Below, one piece after another: positions 62,650 through 64,000 of a stretch of DNA of 64,000 nt. The notes under the pieces were generated by a model that did not search any database, was not told where the DNA came from, and was given only the letters and a program-made list of their open reading frames with translations. This DNA is from Paenibacillus sp. FJAT-29882 (GTDB lineage: Bacteria; Bacillota; Bacilli; Bacillales; DSM-1321). Location of the stretch: contig NZ_LMVB01000002.1 in assembly GCF_001510645.1 (NCBI RefSeq), positions 617,421-681,420 of the forward strand. The letters are read 5' to 3'. How positions within the stretch are numbered: position 1 is the stretch's first letter; every line of letters starts with the position of its first letter. Made by a program: the position numbers and the translations under genes.

Positions 62650-62830
62650 AATGAAAAACCGGGCAGCCCTTTCTACATACAAGAGAAAGGAACCTGCCCG
62701 GAATGATTAGTCCTTTCTAAAAAAAGGACATACATATCCTGAATAAAGGAATCACTTTCTCTCATAGTCCAATAATTTACGGTTATTGGGTAGATACTTT
62801 CGGGCCATATTCCCGGGGATTATATGAGAG
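62650..62830 (-). promoter_or_regulatory. Purine (guanine) riboswitch with terminator in the pur operon leader
   Basis: Minus strand from 62830: CTCTCATATAATCCCCGGGA, ATATGGCCCGAAAGTATCTACC, AACCGTAAAT, TTGGACTATGAGAG closing P1 at 62759. The specificity base in GACTATG is C, which selects guanine. A terminator follows: CCGGGCAG/CTGCCCGG (62658-62665 and 62693-62700) and TTTTT. Guanine or hypoxanthine should switch the operon off. Confidence 0.95.
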
Positions 62831-62847
62831 ATATTAAGTTCACTTTC

Positions 62848-62876
62848 ATCTTAACAATCGATCCACCCTACGTCAA
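62848..62876 (-). promoter_or_regulatory. Sigma-A promoter of the pur operon
   Basis: TTGACG (62876-62871), 17-base spacer, TAAGAT (62853-62848) on the minus strand, immediately upstream of the guanine aptamer. Confidence 0.8.
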
Positions 62877-62880
62877 GTCT

Positions 62881-62924
62881 AAAATCGAATATTATGAATA
62901 AATCATTACATATCGTTCGTGTTT
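62881..62924. promoter_or_regulatory. PurR operator: two inverted PurBoxes
   Basis: AAAATCGAATATT (62881-62893) and AAACACGAACGAT read on the other strand (62924-62912) each carry a CGAA core. They face opposite ways with about 18 bases between, as in known PurR control regions upstream of purE. The distal box touches the stop codon of yebG. Confidence 0.75.
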
Positions 62925-63160
62925 CACTCATTTAACAGTGCTTCAAAGACAATTTTCCGAGCAACAGGCTTATAAATGGTCTCTCCATTTTCCTTTTCCT
63001 CTGTAAAAATCGGTTTTTCTATCCTTTTGATTGGAGAATAACCTGCCGCTTTAATCCGTTCCAGACAAGCATCAATACTTTCTCCATCTTCTACTTCAAA
63101 AACTTCCTTCTTTTTTTTACTCACAAAACCGTTCCTTTCAAAAAGAGCTTTTCTTTTCAT
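62924..63160 (-). CDS. yebG: NETI-motif protein YebG
   Basis: A 78-residue basic protein found just upstream of purE in Bacillus. The family core is ESIDACLERIKAAGYSPIKRIEKPIF; the usual NETI is here GESI. It has a lysine-rich N-terminus (SKKKKEVFEVEDGE) and no membrane span. Function unknown. Start ATG 63160 with AAGGAAAT upstream, a weak site. Confidence 0.85.
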   Translation of the reverse strand: MKRKALFERNGFVSKKKKEVFEVEDGESIDACLERIKAAGYSPIKRIEKPIFTEEKENGETIYKPVARKIVFEALLNE

Positions 63161-63636
63161 TTTTTGATTTCCTTTTCTAAACTATACCAAAAAGTCACTT
63201 TTTATGAAAATTTAATAAGAACCGTGTTATCTAATGTAATATTTAAAATTTTTTTGATAATTTTTATAGTGGGTGTTCAAAAATAAGGAAATAAAGAGGA
63301 GAGAAATTCGAGGAACTCAAACCTCTAACGTTTCGCGTATGCAATAATACATGAGATTCAGAACCAGCACTAACCGGTTCCAGACTACATTTTTTTGATT
63401 TGGACGCATAAATTCAAGAATTAGTGTAGTAAACAAATCATTTTATCTTTTTTCTATTAAATTAAGTGGCGTTTACTGTATATGAAGTAATTCATCCAAA
63501 CGAACCTTTCATAAATAAAACACTATCATAAATTTATTAGCCATTTCTCACAATATATCAGCCGTGAGCTAAATTCTAAATCCTAAAACTGCTTGCACTA
63601 GATGTGGACAGAAAAATTAGAGGCCATAATCCACAT
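63161..63636. other. Intergenic region between yebG and the rRNA operon
   Basis: No supported gene. Near 63271-63325 there is GTGTTCAAAAATAAGG...AGAGAAATTCGAGG, similar to the left end of the MITE-like element at 26894, but no matching right end was found. Confidence 0.4.
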
Positions 63637-63689
63637 AAAGTGAAACTTCAATCAGTGGAGGTTTTACTGCCCGTTAAAGTGGGATAAAT
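63637..63689 (+). repeat. Dispersed structured repeat, short copy
   Basis: AAGTGAAACTTCAATCAGTGG is joined directly to TTTTACTGCCCGTTAAAGTGGGATAAAT: the two ends of the repeat family without the 140-base hairpin core. The terminal hairpin pair CCCG/TGGG is kept by a G-U pair. Confidence 0.75.
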
Positions 63690-63704
63690 AATTTCCTAAA
63701 CAGC

Positions 63705-63732
63705 AAAAAAGACCAGCTATAAATAGCTGATC
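63705..63732 (-). terminator. Terminator of the rRNA operon
   Basis: GACCAGCTA (63711-63719) pairs with TAGCTGATC (63724-63732) with one G-T pair, then TTTTTTGC on the minus strand, just after 5S rRNA. Confidence 0.85.
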
Positions 63733-63741
63733 TCTCGAATT

Positions 63742-63857
<116 letters not shown>

Positions 63858-63925
63858 CAATAAAGGAATATCATTCCTTCAAAACTAGATAATAAGAAGG
63901 ATTTTTGCTTTTTTCAAAAACAATA

Positions 63926-64000
<75 letters not shown>

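Overview
The window is chromosomal DNA from a low-GC, endospore-forming member of the Bacillaceae (Bacillus sensu lato). Three things point there: a B. subtilis-like gene order (purEKBCSQLFMNHD, yerA, yerB, yerC, pcrB, pcrA, ligA, camS/yerH, gatCAB, dgkB, yefA/rlmCD), a gamma-type-like spore protein gene, and typical Gram-positive regulation (S-box, guanine riboswitch, PurBoxes, strong GGAGG ribosome binding sites). Nearly all genes lie on the minus strand.

Region 1 (1-8850) reads leftwards as one regulated unit: sigma-A promoter, SAM-I (S-box) riboswitch, ribR (split by a frameshift), an LLM-class flavin monooxygenase, a DszC/SfnB-like acyl-CoA-dehydrogenase-fold flavoprotein and a five-gene Opp/Dpp-type ABC importer (last gene cut by the window edge). 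I read it as an organosulfur scavenging system switched on when S-adenosylmethionine is low. RibR links it to FMN supply.

Region 2 (9000-13500) holds a small spore protein and an orphan YfjABCDE-like type VII secretion effector module. It has a WXG100-like partner, an effector with a glycine-rich hydrophobic core, a YfjC-like helper and two tandem copies of a DUF5381-type membrane protein, with a visible duplication scar. A ring-cleaving dioxygenase and an acetate-transporter family protein follow.

Region 3 (16800-24900) is an operon for an ABC importer (binding lipoprotein, ATPase, fused double permease), a glycerophosphodiester phosphodiesterase, an inositol-monophosphatase family enzyme, and a LacI-type regulator that carries a whole extra ABC solute-binding domain without a signal peptide. 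A glycerophosphodiester such as glycerophosphoinositol is my inferred substrate.

Region 4 (25200-33900) contains a YerD-like glutamate synthase family protein, a chemoreceptor remnant, a GntR/ABC (YtrA-like) operon with a clear operator, a DUF1456 protein, rlmCD lacking its Fe-S cysteines, a small zinc-finger protein, a hydrolase without its catalytic serine and a GNAT acetyltransferase.

Region 5 (34000-63200) is the conserved backbone: dgkB, gatCAB, camS, ligA, pcrA, pcrB, yerC, yerB, yerA, a DUF2892 protein with an apparent ATT start, and the complete 12-gene purine operon with PurR operator and guanine riboswitch. The right edge holds 5S rRNA and the 3' end of 23S rRNA of a leftward rrn operon. 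Several dispersed structured repeat families sit between genes.
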